Shown: positions 49,984 to 59,874, counted from the stretch's first letter. The stretch: 64,000 nucleotides of DNA from Microbacterium sp. CGR2 (GCF_003626735.1 NZ_RBHX01000002.1:207420-271419); one strand, 5' to 3'. Numbers and translations are program-made. The notes: generated by a model not told the origin, from the letters alone.

Positions 49984-51140
49984 GCGGCTTCGACCCCACG
50001 ATCTTCCTGCCCGACGATCTGCTCGAGCGCATCCGCGAGCGCGCCCCGATCCACGATCGGGAGAACACCTTCCCGCAGCAGGACCTCGACGAGCTGCGCG
50101 CCGCCGGATACCTGTCGATCCTCGTCCCGGCCGAGCGCGGCGGCGGCGGGCTTTCACTCGCGGAGACGGCGACCCTGCAGCAGCGCCTTGCCGGGGCAGC
50201 GCCCGCCACGGCCCTCGCGATCAACATGCACCTCGTCTGGACGGGAGTCGCGAAGGTCTTCTCCGACCGGGGCGTCTCCGGACTCGAGTTCGTGCAGGAC
50301 GGTGCCGTCGCGGGCGAGGTCTTCGCCTTCGGCATCAGCGAAGGCGGCAACGACCTGGTGCTGTTCGGCAGCGACACCGCGGCGGAGCCCGATGGCGAGG
50401 GCGGGTACGCCTTCACCGGTACGAAGATCTTCACCTCGCTCGCTCCGGTGTGGACGCGCCTCGGACTCCACGGACTCGACACCACCAGCGAGGATGCACC
50501 CAAGCTGGTCTTCGCCTTCGTCGACCGGACGGATGCCGTGGCGACAAGCGACGACTGGGACACTCTCGGCATGCGCGCGACGCAGAGCAGGACGACCCGT
50601 CTGACCGGTGCGGTGGCGGATGCCGCCCACGTGGTACGCCGCATCGACCCGGGCCCGACACCGGACCCGATCGTGTTCGGCATCTTCTCTGTCTTCGAGA
50701 TCCTGCTGGCGTCGGTCTACACGGGCATCGCGCACCGTGCGCTCGAGCTCGCCGTCGAGACAGCCGATAAGCGGCGTTCGAAGAAGACCGGGGCCGCCTA
50801 CAGCCAGGATCCCGACATCCGGTGGCGGATCGCCGACATGGCCCTCGCCTACGATGCGCTGCCCCCGCAGATCGCCGCACTCGCGCGCGACGTCGACGAT
50901 CGTGTCGACCACGGCGCCCGCTGGTTCCGGCTGCTCTCCGGTGTCAAGCACCGCGCGATCACGATGGCGAAGCAGGTCGTCGACGAGGCGATGCTCGTCG
51001 CCGGAGGCGGCTCGTACTTCTCCGGCAACGAACTCTCGCGCCTCTACCGGGATGTCTTGGCAGGGGCCTTCCATCCATCGGACCCGGAGTCCGCGCACGC
51101 GACCGCGGCGAGCGCGCTTCTCGGCCCCGTAGAGGCCTGA
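49980..51140 (+). CDS. Acyl-CoA dehydrogenase-fold flavoprotein (possibly DszC-like monooxygenase)
   Basis: 386 residues from the ATG at 49980. The three-domain ACAD fold is visible: helical N-terminus (ELRAAGYLSILVPAERGGGGL), middle FAFGISEGGNDLVLFG with the flavin strand, and a helical C-terminus (RALELAVETADKRRSKKTG). The usual catalytic Glu segment is not evident. The late SRLYRDVLAGAFHPSDPE resembles the C-terminal region of DszC-type flavin monooxygenases. True dehydrogenase or monooxygenase cannot be decided here. Coupled to the alpha/beta hydrolase gene. Confidence 0.82.
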   Translation: MSGFDPTIFLPDDLLERIRERAPIHDRENTFPQQDLDELRAAGYLSILVPAERGGGGLSLAETATLQQRLAGAAPATALAINMHLVWTGVAKVFSDRGVSGLEFVQDGAVAGEVFAFGISEGGNDLVLFGSDTAAEPDGEGGYAFTGTKIFTSLAPVWTRLGLHGLDTTSEDAPKLVFAFVDRTDAVATSDDWDTLGMRATQSRTTRLTGAVADAAHVVRRIDPGPTPDPIVFGIFSVFEILLASVYTGIAHRALELAVETADKRRSKKTGAAYSQDPDIRWRIADMALAYDALPPQIAALARDVDDRVDHGARWFRLLSGVKHRAITMAKQVVDEAMLVAGGGSYFSGNELSRLYRDVLAGAFHPSDPESAHATAASALLGPVEA

Positions 51141-51190
51141 CGACCGCGGAATCGGTTGCCGAGCGAGAGCCTGAGTGCGAAGATCGCACC

Positions 51191-51658
51191 ATGGTTCCGG
51201 CTCCCAAGCATCCGACTCTCGACGCGGTCTCCAAGACGATCATCGAGCTGTTGCAGGAGGACGGCCGTCGCTCGTACTCGGACATCGGTCGCATCGTGGG
51301 CCTGAGCGAAGCCGCTGTGCGCCAGCGCGTGCAGAAGCTGACCGAATCCGGCGTCATGCAGATCGTCGCGGTGACCGATCCGATGCAGCTGGGCTTTCAT
51401 CGCCAGGCGATGATCGGCATCCGCGTGACCGGCGATGCGAGAGGCGTGGCCGAAGCCATCGCCGCCATCGAGGCGATCGACTACGTGGTGATCACGGTGG
51501 GCGCGTTCGACGTGCTCGCCGAGGTCGTCTGCGAAGACGATGAGCAGCTGCTGGCGCTGATCAACGATGTCATCCGTCCCATCGAGGGCGTCCTCTCCAC
51601 GGAGACGTTCATCTACGCCAAACTGCAGAAGCAGCTCTACAACTGGGGAACGCGCTGA
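51191..51658 (+). CDS. Lrp/AsnC family transcriptional regulator
   Basis: 155 residues from the ATG at 51191; longer frames run back into the flavoprotein gene. N-terminal HTH (IIELLQEDGRRSYSDIGRIVGLSEAAVRQRVQKL, in parts) and a C-terminal RAM/AsnC ligand domain (VVITVGAFDVLAEVVCEDDEQLLALI, in part). It probably senses an amino acid. It is convergent with the PucR gene, overlapping it by 22 bp, and may take part in control of the nearby aminotransferase operon. Confidence 0.9.
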   Translation: MVPAPKHPTLDAVSKTIIELLQEDGRRSYSDIGRIVGLSEAAVRQRVQKLTESGVMQIVAVTDPMQLGFHRQAMIGIRVTGDARGVAEAIAAIEAIDYVVITVGAFDVLAEVVCEDDEQLLALINDVIRPIEGVLSTETFIYAKLQKQLYNWGTR

Positions 51659-53205
51659 GCACTGCCCTCACGCGCGCGGAGGGCGAGGTGCAACGCGGCG
51701 AGCACTTCCCCGTCATCGAGATCGACATCGAGCAGGTCGCCGATGAGGGCGAGCCGTTGGTAGAACACCGAGCGGGAGAGGTGGCTGGCGACGGCGGCCG
51801 CCGACCGATTACCCGGGTGCGCGACCAGTGCGGTCAGGACATCGAGCAGATCACCCCCGCGTTCGCGATCATGGCGGATCAGGGGCGCCAGCATCCGCTC
51901 GCTGTGCTCGTGCAGGCGATGGTCGTCGCGTAGCGCGGTGATCAGACGTCCGAGTGGGCGGTCGTCGACCCGGCGCACGCGTGGACCCGCGTCTCCGGGT
52001 TGGGAGGCGGCGAGGTCGCGCGCAGCGCGCAGAGAGGCGAGGAGCTCCAGGATGCCGTCGGCCTCCGGTCCGAGGAAGATCAGCCCGTCCGGCCCGACGA
52101 TGTTCGCGACGGTCTGATCCGTGAGGGCGGCGGTCGCGGGAAGCGAAAGCAGCACGACCTCCACGCCGTCGATCTGCGCGGCGACGACGGCACAGTCGAT
52201 CCCCTGCGCTCGCGCGTTCGCCGCGGCGACGGGGCCCGACCCTCGCACGACCATCCCGTGGCAGCGGCGACCGTCCACCGGGAATCCGCCGGCAGCGAGT
52301 CGTGCGGTGATATCGCGGGTGCTCGCGAATCGCACACCCAGCAGGTCCTCGATGATGGTGCGGTGTGCAAGCAGACGCCACTCGGCATCCCCGCCCTCGG
52401 CGAGGCATCCGAGCGCCAGCGCGACGGCGGCCTGCTCGAGCACCGTGCGCCGGCCCGCCGGGTGCGCGGGACCCTCGAATGCCACCAGAGTGCCCCAGCT
52501 CACGCCCCTCGCCTGCACGGGAACGCGCTCCACACCGCTGTCGGGCGATTCGGTCCAGCGCGCGAGCGTGTCCGCCACCCGCATCCGCATCCCCTCCGCG
52601 GCGATGACCTCGCGCGCGAGGTTCTCCAGGACGACCGGAGCGTCGAGCATGCGCGCGGTCTCAGCGACCACGATGTCGGCGGGCGCGCCGCGCAGGCTCA
52701 ATCCGGTGAACAGCTCATGGAGGTGCTGACGTTCCCGCAGGGCGTCGGTCTGCGCGGCGATCAGAGCGCGATGCACCGCCTCGGTCACGGCGACGAACTT
52801 GACCTCGTCCTGCAGTGCGATGAGCGCGATTCCGACGTCGTTGCACGCCTCGATGAAGGCCTCCGGGATCCGCAGGTGTGCGCTGCCCAGTTCGAGGATC
52901 ACCCCGGCGACACCGACGGCATGCAGGCCACGCGCGAACACTCGCTGGTCTTCCGGAGCGGCCGGCCACGCGGAGCCGGTGCTCAGGAGCAGTTCGCCGC
53001 CGTCGAGCAGTCGCGCGACATCGGCGCTGTCGGACACGTGCGCCCACCGCACTCCGGCGTTCAGCGCCGCGCCGCCGACGACGACGAGCGGGCGCCCCGC
53101 CCTGACCTGCGGCATCCGCAACACGTCTGCCACCGTCAGCAGCTCGTCTCCCGACACTGCCGGACGGTCTGTCCGACCGGCGACGAACTCCTGACGTTCT
53201 GACAC
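51637..53205 (-). CDS. PucR family transcriptional regulator
   Basis: 522 residues from the GTG at 53205, with GAGGTGAGA just before it. The N-terminal PucR domain covers about residues 20-140 (LTVADVLRMPQVRAGRPLVVVGGAALNAGVRWAHVSD, in parts; DGGELLLSTG). A central ligand/GGDEF-like region follows. The C-terminal HTH_30 covers the last 60 residues (DLLDVLTALVAHPGNRSAAAVASHLSRSVFYQRLALI, in parts). PucR proteins activate purine, GABA or amine catabolism. It is divergent from the semialdehyde dehydrogenase/aminotransferase pair, its likely target. Confidence 0.92.
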   Translation of the reverse strand: MSERQEFVAGRTDRPAVSGDELLTVADVLRMPQVRAGRPLVVVGGAALNAGVRWAHVSDSADVARLLDGGELLLSTGSAWPAAPEDQRVFARGLHAVGVAGVILELGSAHLRIPEAFIEACNDVGIALIALQDEVKFVAVTEAVHRALIAAQTDALRERQHLHELFTGLSLRGAPADIVVAETARMLDAPVVLENLAREVIAAEGMRMRVADTLARWTESPDSGVERVPVQARGVSWGTLVAFEGPAHPAGRRTVLEQAAVALALGCLAEGGDAEWRLLAHRTIIEDLLGVRFASTRDITARLAAGGFPVDGRRCHGMVVRGSGPVAAANARAQGIDCAVVAAQIDGVEVVLLSLPATAALTDQTVANIVGPDGLIFLGPEADGILELLASLRAARDLAASQPGDAGPRVRRVDDRPLGRLITALRDDHRLHEHSERMLAPLIRHDRERGGDLLDVLTALVAHPGNRSAAAVASHLSRSVFYQRLALIGDLLDVDLDDGEVLAALHLALRAREGSAQRVPQL

Positions 53206-53305
53206 TCTCACCTCGTGGTCTTCTCTGTGAGCATTGACGCAGCCCAGCGTATCGAACCCGGTCAGAGTGTTCGGAGATGCGGATCGAACATCCAGAGGAG
53301 CACCC

Positions 53306-54790
53306 GTGCACATCGTCCCCCACATCATCAACGGCATCGAGACCGCAGAGTCCGCCCGTACCGGCCGCGTGTTCGACCCCGCCACCGGCGCGGTCTCGAA
53401 GCAGGTCGCGCTCGCATCGGCTGCCGACGTCGACGCCGCCGTCGCGTCCGCCGCGGCCGCGCTGCCCGCGTGGCGTGAGACGAGCCTGATCAAGCGCGCA
53501 GACGTGTTCTTCCGTCTGCGCCAACTCCTGAAGGACCGCACGCCCGAGCTCGCGGCGATCGTGACGTCCGAGCACGGCAAGGTGCTGTCGGATGCTGCCG
53601 GCGAGGTGTCCCGCGGCATCGAGAACGTCGAGTTCGCCGCCGGTCTCGTGCACCTGCTCAAGGGCGAGCGCAGCGAGCAGGTCTCGCGAGGGGTCGACGT
53701 GCACTCCGTGAAGCAGCCGGTGGGCGTGGTCGCCGCGATCACTCCCTTCAACTTCCCGGTGATGGTGCCGCTGTGGATGATCGCCTCCGCCATCGCGTGC
53801 GGCAACACCGTGGTCCTCAAGCCCAGCGAGAAGGACCCGTCGGCGGCCGTGTGGATCGCCCGGCTCTTCCGCGAGGCCGGCCTGCCGGACGGCGTCCTCA
53901 ACGTGGTCAACGGCGACAAGGAGGCGGTCGACGCGCTGCTCGACTCCCCCCGCGTGAACGCCGTCAGCTTCGTCGGCTCCACCCCGATCGCCCGGTCGAT
54001 CTACCAGCGGGCCTCCGCGAACGGCAAGCGCGTGCAGGCGCTCGGCGGGGCGAAGAACCACATGGTCGTCATGCCGGATGCCGACATCGACGCCGCCGCG
54101 GACGCCGCCGTCTCCGCCGCCTACGGGTCGGCGGGCGAGCGCTGCATGGCCGTGTCGGTTCTGGTCGCTGTCGGCGACATCGCCGATGACCTCGTGGCGT
54201 CGATCGCCGCACGCATCGAGAACCTGACGATCGGTCCCGGCACGGATGCCGCGAGCGAGATGGGCCCCCTCATCACCGGCGAGCACCGTGACCGTGTCGC
54301 CGCCTACGTCAGCGGCGCCGCGTCCGAGGGCGCCACGGTCGTCGTCGACGGCACCGTGAAGCAGTTCGACTCGGCCGGCTTCTTCCTCGGCGTCAGCCTC
54401 ATCGATCGGGTCTCCCCCGGGATGGCCGTGTACGACGACGAGATCTTCGGCCCGGTGCTCTCGGTCGTGCGCGTGGAGACCTACGCCGAAGCCGTGGAGC
54501 TGGTGAACGCGAACGCGTACGGCAACGGCACGGCGATCTTCACCCGGGACGGCGGCACCGCGCGCCAGTACGAGTTCGACGTCGAGGCCGGGATGGTCGG
54601 GGTCAACGTCCCCATCCCGGTTCCCGTCGGTGCCTACTCCTTCGGCGGCTGGAAGGACTCTCTCTTCGGCGACTCCCACATCTACGGCCCCGAATCCGTG
54701 CACTTCTACACCCGCTCGAAGGTGGTCACCACCCGCTGGCCCGACCACACGCCGTCCCAGGTCGACCTGGGCTTCCCGAGCAACCACTGA
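53306..54790 (+). CDS. mmsA: CoA-acylating methylmalonate/malonate-semialdehyde dehydrogenase
   Basis: 494 residues from the GTG at 53306, with GAGGAG upstream; the earlier ATG at 53234 has no ribosome site. The aldehyde dehydrogenase fold carries the MMSDH hallmark SAGERCMAVSV, with the nucleophilic Cys at about residue 280. ITPFNFPVMVPLWM and GSTPIARSIYQRA are in the cofactor region. It converts (methyl)malonate semialdehyde, CoA and NAD to propionyl- or acetyl-CoA. With the adjacent aminotransferase it would finish beta-alanine or beta-aminoisobutyrate breakdown. Confidence 0.92.
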   Translation: MHIVPHIINGIETAESARTGRVFDPATGAVSKQVALASAADVDAAVASAAAALPAWRETSLIKRADVFFRLRQLLKDRTPELAAIVTSEHGKVLSDAAGEVSRGIENVEFAAGLVHLLKGERSEQVSRGVDVHSVKQPVGVVAAITPFNFPVMVPLWMIASAIACGNTVVLKPSEKDPSAAVWIARLFREAGLPDGVLNVVNGDKEAVDALLDSPRVNAVSFVGSTPIARSIYQRASANGKRVQALGGAKNHMVVMPDADIDAAADAAVSAAYGSAGERCMAVSVLVAVGDIADDLVASIAARIENLTIGPGTDAASEMGPLITGEHRDRVAAYVSGAASEGATVVVDGTVKQFDSAGFFLGVSLIDRVSPGMAVYDDEIFGPVLSVVRVETYAEAVELVNANAYGNGTAIFTRDGGTARQYEFDVEAGMVGVNVPIPVPVGAYSFGGWKDSLFGDSHIYGPESVHFYTRSKVVTTRWPDHTPSQVDLGFPSNH

Positions 54791-54804
54791 ACGGAGCGAC
54801 TGCG

Positions 54805-56181
54805 ATGACGAGCTACACCGACCGCCATGGCGTCTCACACGCCCTGCCCGCCGCGGATGCCGAGGCTCAGGTGCGCGCCGACGACCGTGCCCACGTCTTC
54901 CACTCCTGGAGCGCGCAGGGGCTGATCGACCCGCTCCCCGTGGCGGCCGGCGACGGATCCACCTTCTGGGACTATTCCGGCAACGCCTACCTCGACTTCT
55001 CGAGCCAGCTGGTCAACCTGAACCTCGGGCATCAGCATCCGGATCTCGTCTCGGCCATCCAGCGCCAGGCCGGACGCCTGTCCACCATCCAGCCCTCCAT
55101 CGCGAACGACGTGCGCGGCGAGCTCGCCCGCCTCATCGCCGAGGTCGCGCCGGAGGGCCTCGAGAAGGTCTTCTTCACCAACGGCGGTGCCGAGGCGAAC
55201 GAGTACGCGGTGCGCATGGCGCGGCAGTCGACGGGGCGCCGCAAGGTGCTGTCGATGTACCGCAGCTACCACGGGTCCACCGCTGCGGCGATCGCGCTCA
55301 CCGGCGACCCGCGGCGCTGGGCGAACGACACCGTCGATTCGGGCGCGGTGCGCTTCTTCGGTCCGTACCTGTACCGCTCCCCCTTCCACGCGGAGACGCC
55401 GGAGCAGGAGTCGGCCCGTGCGCTTGCACACCTCGAGCAGACGATCGAGCTCGAGGGTCCGCAGACTATCGCGGCGGTCATCATCGAGACCGTCGTCGGC
55501 ACGAACGGCGTGCTGATCCCGCCGCCGGGATATCTGCAGGGCGTGCGGGAACTCTGCGACCGCCACGGCATCGTCTACATCGCCGACGAGGTCATGGTCG
55601 GGTTCGGACGCCTGGGCGAATGGTTCGGCATCGATGCGTTCGGCGCGAAGCCCGACCTGATCACCTTCGCGAAAGGCGTGAACTCCGGCTACGTGCCCCT
55701 CGGCGGCGTCGTGATCTCCGACCGCATCGCCGCGGCATTCGACTCGATGCCGTTCGCGGGCGGCCTGACCTATTCGGGCCATCCGCTGGCGTGCGCCGCG
55801 GGCGTGGCCACCTTCGAGGCGTTCCGCCGCGACGGCATCCTCGAGCGCGTGCGCGATCTCGGCGAGCGCATCGTCGAGCCGACCCTCCGCGCCTGGGCAG
55901 AGCGGCATCCGCACGTCGGCGAGGTGCGGGGCCGCGGCCTGTTCTGGGCCGTCGAACTCGTGCGAGACAAGGAGACGCGCGAGCCCCTGGTCCCGTTCAA
56001 TGCGTCAGGAGCGGATGCCGCCCCCATGGCCGCGTTCGCAGCTCGGGCCAAGAAGAACGGTGTCTGGCCGTTCACGCACTTCCACCGCGTGCATGTCGCC
56101 CCGCCTCTGGTGATCAGCGAGGAAGACCTCGTGCGCGGCCTCGCCGGCATCGACCAGGCGCTCGGCGGGATCGAGGGCTGA
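54805..56181 (+). CDS. Class III PLP-dependent aminotransferase (omega-amino acid type)
   Basis: 458 residues. FFTNGGAEANEYAVRMAR (PLP phosphate site), YRSYHGST, the PLP-interacting Asp in YIADEVMVGFGR and the Schiff-base Lys in ITFAKGVNSGYVPLGG at about residue 290. The family transfers terminal amino groups (beta-alanine, GABA, taurine) to pyruvate or 2-oxoglutarate. Its place 14 bp after mmsA points to beta-alanine or a related amine, giving malonate semialdehyde for MmsA. Taurine aminotransferase is an alternative. Confidence 0.9.
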   Translation: MTSYTDRHGVSHALPAADAEAQVRADDRAHVFHSWSAQGLIDPLPVAAGDGSTFWDYSGNAYLDFSSQLVNLNLGHQHPDLVSAIQRQAGRLSTIQPSIANDVRGELARLIAEVAPEGLEKVFFTNGGAEANEYAVRMARQSTGRRKVLSMYRSYHGSTAAAIALTGDPRRWANDTVDSGAVRFFGPYLYRSPFHAETPEQESARALAHLEQTIELEGPQTIAAVIIETVVGTNGVLIPPPGYLQGVRELCDRHGIVYIADEVMVGFGRLGEWFGIDAFGAKPDLITFAKGVNSGYVPLGGVVISDRIAAAFDSMPFAGGLTYSGHPLACAAGVATFEAFRRDGILERVRDLGERIVEPTLRAWAERHPHVGEVRGRGLFWAVELVRDKETREPLVPFNASGADAAPMAAFAARAKKNGVWPFTHFHRVHVAPPLVISEEDLVRGLAGIDQALGGIEG

Positions 56182-56182
56182 T

Positions 56183-56455
56183 CTACCTCCGGTCGAAGTC
56201 GAACGCCTTCAGCAGTTCGACGACGGCGCGTTCGCGCTCCAGGCCACCGGACTCGAACATGTCCGTGACATGGGTCTGCAGATGGTTCTCGAGCAGCAGG
56301 CGGTTCAGGGATTCCAGCGAGCGCTGAATCGCACGGGACTGCGTGAGGATGTCCATGCAGTACTCCTCGTTCTCGATCATCCGCGCGACACCGCGCATCT
56401 GCCCCTCGAGGATGCTGGTGCGATGCAGTGCACGCTTCTTGATGTCTTCGATCAC
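56183..56455 (-). CDS. CsoR/RcnR/FrmR family metal- or formaldehyde-sensing repressor
   Basis: 90 residues, a DUF156 all-helical repressor (MIEDIKKRALHRTSILEGQMRG, in parts; MIENEEYCMDILTQSRAIQRSLESL, in part). The sensing positions are Cys33, His58 and His62 (YCMDI, NHLQTHV). The copper sensor CsoR has Cys-His-Cys, so the last ligand is His, as in RcnR (Ni/Co) and FrmR (formaldehyde). RcnR's N-terminal His3 is absent. It lies 2 bp from the aminotransferase stop, convergent, with no metal transporter nearby. Confidence 0.88.
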   Translation of the reverse strand: MIEDIKKRALHRTSILEGQMRGVARMIENEEYCMDILTQSRAIQRSLESLNRLLLENHLQTHVTDMFESGGLERERAVVELLKAFDFDRR

Positions 56456-56491
56456 GTCTCGAGGCTACTCTCCGCGTGAAAGGATGGCGTC

Positions 56492-57769
56492 ATGCCGCGA
56501 ACATCGATGACGCAGCTCTCGCCCGCCGACCAGGATCGGCTGCGCGCGCTCCGACGCATGAAGGCCGTCGCCCTCGGCGCTCTGGTGTTCATGGCGGTCG
56601 CTTTCGTGATCGCGTTCGCCTTCCAGGAGCGGATGGGATGGCTCGGCTACGTGCGCGCTGCGGCCGAGGGCGGCATGGTCGGAGCCCTCGCGGACTGGTT
56701 CGCCGTGACCGCTCTCTTCCGGCGTCCGCTCGGCCTCCCCATCCCGCACACCGCGATCATCCCCAACCGCAAGGACGAGATCGGCCGCACGCTCGGCGAG
56801 TTCGTGGAGACGAACTTCCTTGCCGCCGACGTCGTCCGCACCAAGCTGGCGAGTACGGCGATCGCGCTGCGTGCCGGTGAATGGCTGCGCGAGCGGCCGC
56901 ATGCCGAGCGCGTGGGCGCGGAGGGCGCCACGATCGCGACCGCCGTGCTGAACGCCCTCAGCGACGACGACGTGCGCGATCTCATCTCCGATCTCGCACG
57001 CGAGCATCTCGTGGAGCCCGAGTGGGGTCCCCCTGCCGGTACGTGGCTGGCGAAGATCGTGGAGGCCGATGCGCATCAGGGAGCCGTCGACCTCGCCGTC
57101 GACAGCATCGGCAGGTGGCTCGACGCGAACGCCGAGTCCTTCTCCGGGCTCGTCTCCCGGCGCCTCCCCTCGTGGCTCCCGAAGGTGGCCCATCGGCTGG
57201 TCGACGAGACGATCTACAACGAGGCCGTGCGCTTCATCGGCGCGGTGAAGGCCGATCCCAGGCATCCGGCTCGTCTCGCTGTCGACGGCTACCTCGCCCG
57301 CCTCGCCGACAACCTGCAGAACGATCCAGCGACCCGGGAGAAGCTGGAGAACGCGAAAGCGTCACTGTTCGACAGCCCGCGCGTCGGCGCGTTGGCCGCC
57401 GAGGCCTGGAACACGGCGAAGAACGGATTGCTCGCCTCCCTCGCCGACCCCGAGAGCGGGTTGCGGCGCCGCGCTGTGCAGGCCCTGCAGGAAGTCGGCG
57501 AGAGACTGACGACGGATGCTGCGCTGCAACACCGCGTCGACACCTGGGTGTCGGATGCCGCCGTCTTCCTCGTCGACCGGTACCGTCACGACATCGCATC
57601 GGTGATCACCGACACCGTCGAGCGCTGGGATCCGGCCGAGACGACCGAGAAGATCGAGCTCATGGTCGGGCGGGATCTGCAGTACATCCGTCTGAACGGC
57701 ACATTCGTGGGTGCTCTCGCCGGCCTCGCGATCTTCACCATCGCGCATGCGCTGATCCCGGGGGTCTGA
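56492..57769 (+). CDS. DUF445 family membrane-associated protein
   Basis: 425 residues; AAAGGATGG precedes the ATG. A hydrophobic N-terminal helix (about 25-46), then the DUF445 core GGMVGALADWFAVTALFRRPLGLPIPHTAIIPNRKDEIGRTLGEFVETNFL (in parts). A long helical, mostly hydrophilic middle and a C-terminal hydrophobic anchor (FVGALAGLAIFTIAHALIPG) follow. Function of the family is unknown. It ends 1 bp before hutG, but I see no functional link to histidine catabolism. Confidence 0.85.
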   Translation: MPRTSMTQLSPADQDRLRALRRMKAVALGALVFMAVAFVIAFAFQERMGWLGYVRAAAEGGMVGALADWFAVTALFRRPLGLPIPHTAIIPNRKDEIGRTLGEFVETNFLAADVVRTKLASTAIALRAGEWLRERPHAERVGAEGATIATAVLNALSDDDVRDLISDLAREHLVEPEWGPPAGTWLAKIVEADAHQGAVDLAVDSIGRWLDANAESFSGLVSRRLPSWLPKVAHRLVDETIYNEAVRFIGAVKADPRHPARLAVDGYLARLADNLQNDPATREKLENAKASLFDSPRVGALAAEAWNTAKNGLLASLADPESGLRRRAVQALQEVGERLTTDAALQHRVDTWVSDAAVFLVDRYRHDIASVITDTVERWDPAETTEKIELMVGRDLQYIRLNGTFVGALAGLAIFTIAHALIPGV

Positions 57770-57770
57770 C

Positions 57771-58697
57771 ATGGCACTCTCTCACGATCCCCTCTGGCCC
57801 CGCGCGGGCGGCTGGCCCGCGTTCGAGAGCACTGCGGATGCCGTCGTGCTCGGCGTTCCGACCTGGCGCACCTCGCTGTCGCCGACCGGCGCCCACGCGA
57901 CACCGGCTGCCGTGCGCGAGGCACTGGCGCGTTACGGGACCGCCCTGATGGGGCCGCCGGTCAGCGACCTGACCTCAGTGCTGCAGATCGCCGACGCGGG
58001 CGATGTCGACGAGCCGGACGGCGATGCCGGGGAAGCCGCGGTGATCGCCCGCGTCCGCGACCTGACGCACAGGACCGACCTCGTCATCGCGCTCGGTGGC
58101 GACAACTCCCTCACCTATCCGGTGGCCCTCGGCGCCGAGGCGACGGGACTCATCACGTTCGACGCCCACTTCGACCTCAGGGACGGCATCTCCAACGGAA
58201 CGCCGGTGCGACGACTCGTCGAGGACGTCCCCGCGGCCTCAGAGCTCGACACGGCGCGGATCGACCCCACCTGCATCGTGCAGATCGGCATCGCCGACTT
58301 CGCGAACTCGGCAGCGTACGCGCAACGGGCTGCGGACTGGGGAATCCGGGTCATCACCCTCGACGAGCTCCGCCGCCGGGGTGTCGACGACGTCGTGGCG
58401 GAGGCCCTCGAGATCGCCGGCGCCGGGCCGTCTCCGCGCGTGCATCTCGACATCGACGTCGACGTCTGCGACCGTTCCGTGGTGCCCGGATGCCCGGCCA
58501 GTGTTCCCGGGGGCCTCGCGGCGTGGGAGCTGCGCGCACTCGCGCGTGCCGTCGCATCCGACCCGCGTGTGGTCACCGCGGACCTCGCCGAGGTCGACGC
58601 GACGGCTGACACCGAAGACGGACGAACCGTCCGCCTGGCCGCCCTGTGCGTCCTGGAACTGCTGACCGGCCTCAGCCGGCGAGGGAACCGCCCCTAG
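57771..58697 (+). CDS. hutG: Arginase/agmatinase-family protein, probable formimidoylglutamase
   Basis: 308 residues. Ureohydrolase metal motifs: GGDN (109-112), FDAHFDLRD with Asp131, His133 and Asp135, and LDIDVDVCD near residue 228. The first motif is usually GGDH, so a His ligand is replaced by Asn112 here. Position beside hutI, hutU and hutH supports the role N-formimidoyl-glutamate to glutamate plus formamide. It is convergent with hutI and overlaps it by 26 bp. Confidence 0.82.
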   Translation: MALSHDPLWPRAGGWPAFESTADAVVLGVPTWRTSLSPTGAHATPAAVREALARYGTALMGPPVSDLTSVLQIADAGDVDEPDGDAGEAAVIARVRDLTHRTDLVIALGGDNSLTYPVALGAEATGLITFDAHFDLRDGISNGTPVRRLVEDVPAASELDTARIDPTCIVQIGIADFANSAAYAQRAADWGIRVITLDELRRRGVDDVVAEALEIAGAGPSPRVHLDIDVDVCDRSVVPGCPASVPGGLAAWELRALARAVASDPRVVTADLAEVDATADTEDGRTVRLAALCVLELLTGLSRRGNRP

Positions 58698-59874
58698 GCT
58701 CCGCCGCCACCACGCCGTTCTTCCATACGGTCTGCACGAGCGGAACACCGGGGCGATAGGCGAGGTGGATCCGGCTCGGTGAGGCCAGCTGCACCAGGTC
58801 GGCGCGCGCTCCCGACGCGATGATGCCGACGTCGTCGCGTCGAAGCGCCCTGGCACCGCCGGCCGTCGCCGCCCATACGGCCTCGGCGGGCGTCATCCCC
58901 ATGTCCCGCACGGCGATGGCGATGCAGAACGGCATCGACGACGTGAAGCTCGACCCGGGGTTCGTATCGCACGCGAGCGCGACCGTCACCCCGGCGTCGA
59001 TGAGGCGACGCGCGTTCGGGTACGGCTGGCGGGTGGAGAACTCCACACCGGGCAGCAGCGTGAGTACGGTCGTCGACGCGGCGAGCGCAGCGACGTCCTC
59101 GTCGCTCAGGTACGTGCCGTGGTCGACGGATGCCGCGCCGAGCTCGACCGCCAGACGCACGCCCTCGCCCGGGCCCAGCTGACTGGCGTGCACCCGGGGT
59201 GACAGACCTCGCCGGATACCGGCTTCGAGCACCCGGCGCGACTGCGCGACCGTGAACGCTCCGGTCTCGCAGAAGACATCGATCCACTTCGCGTGCGGAG
59301 CGCAGGCATCGAGCATCGGTCCCACCACGAGGTCGACGTAGTCATCGGGCCGGTCGGTGTATTCGGCAGGCACGACATGCGCCCCGAGGAAGGTCACCTC
59401 CGGTGTGACTTCAGCGGCCAGCCGGACCAGCCGCTCCTCATCGACCACGTTCAGGCCGTACCCGCTCTTGATCTCGACGGTCGTCGTTCCCTGATCGGTC
59501 ATCTCACGGAGGAATCCGCGCACGCGTACGCGAAGCTCGTCGTCGCCGGCGGCGCGCGTCGCCGCGACGGTGGAGCGGATGCCGCCGGCGGCATACGGCT
59601 GTCCGGCCATGCGCGCCTCGAACTCTTCGGCGCGGTCGCCGGCGAAGACGAGGTGACTATGGCTGTCGACGAACCCGGGGATCAGGGCGCGCCCACCGAT
59701 ATCGACGACGTGGTCGGCCGGCGAGTTCGAGCCGGCGACGTCCGCTGCGGCTCCCACCCACGTGATGCGGTCGTCCTCGATGAGCACGGCCGCGTCGCGG
59801 AGCGTCCCGCAGGGATCGCCCGGGACAGGGACGTTGGTCGTCAGTTCCCCGATGTTCGTCAGGAGGGTGCGCAT
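58672..59874 (-). CDS. hutI: Imidazolonepropionase
   Basis: 400 residues from the ATG at 59874. Amidohydrolase metal motif [12 protein letters not shown], then [52 protein letters not shown] and [18 protein letters not shown], all typical of HutI. It opens the imidazolone ring to N-formimidoyl-L-glutamate. Third gene of hutH-hutU-hutI; its ATG overlaps the hutU stop by 1 bp (TGATG). Confidence 0.95.
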   Translation of the reverse strand: MRTLLTNIGELTTNVPVPGDPCGTLRDAAVLIEDDRITWVGAAADVAGSNSPADHVVDIGGRALIPGFVDSHSHLVFAGDRAEEFEARMAGQPYAAGGIRSTVAATRAAGDDELRVRVRGFLREMTDQGTTTVEIKSGYGLNVVDEERLVRLAAEVTPEVTFLGAHVVPAEYTDRPDDYVDLVVGPMLDACAPHAKWIDVFCETGAFTVAQSRRVLEAGIRRGLSPRVHASQLGPGEGVRLAVELGAASVDHGTYLSDEDVAALAASTTVLTLLPGVEFSTRQPYPNARRLIDAGVTVALACDTNPGSSFTSSMPFCIAIAVRDMGMTPAEAVWAATAGGARALRRDDVGIIASGARADLVQLASPSRIHLAYRPGVPLVQTVWKNGVVAAEPRGGSLAG

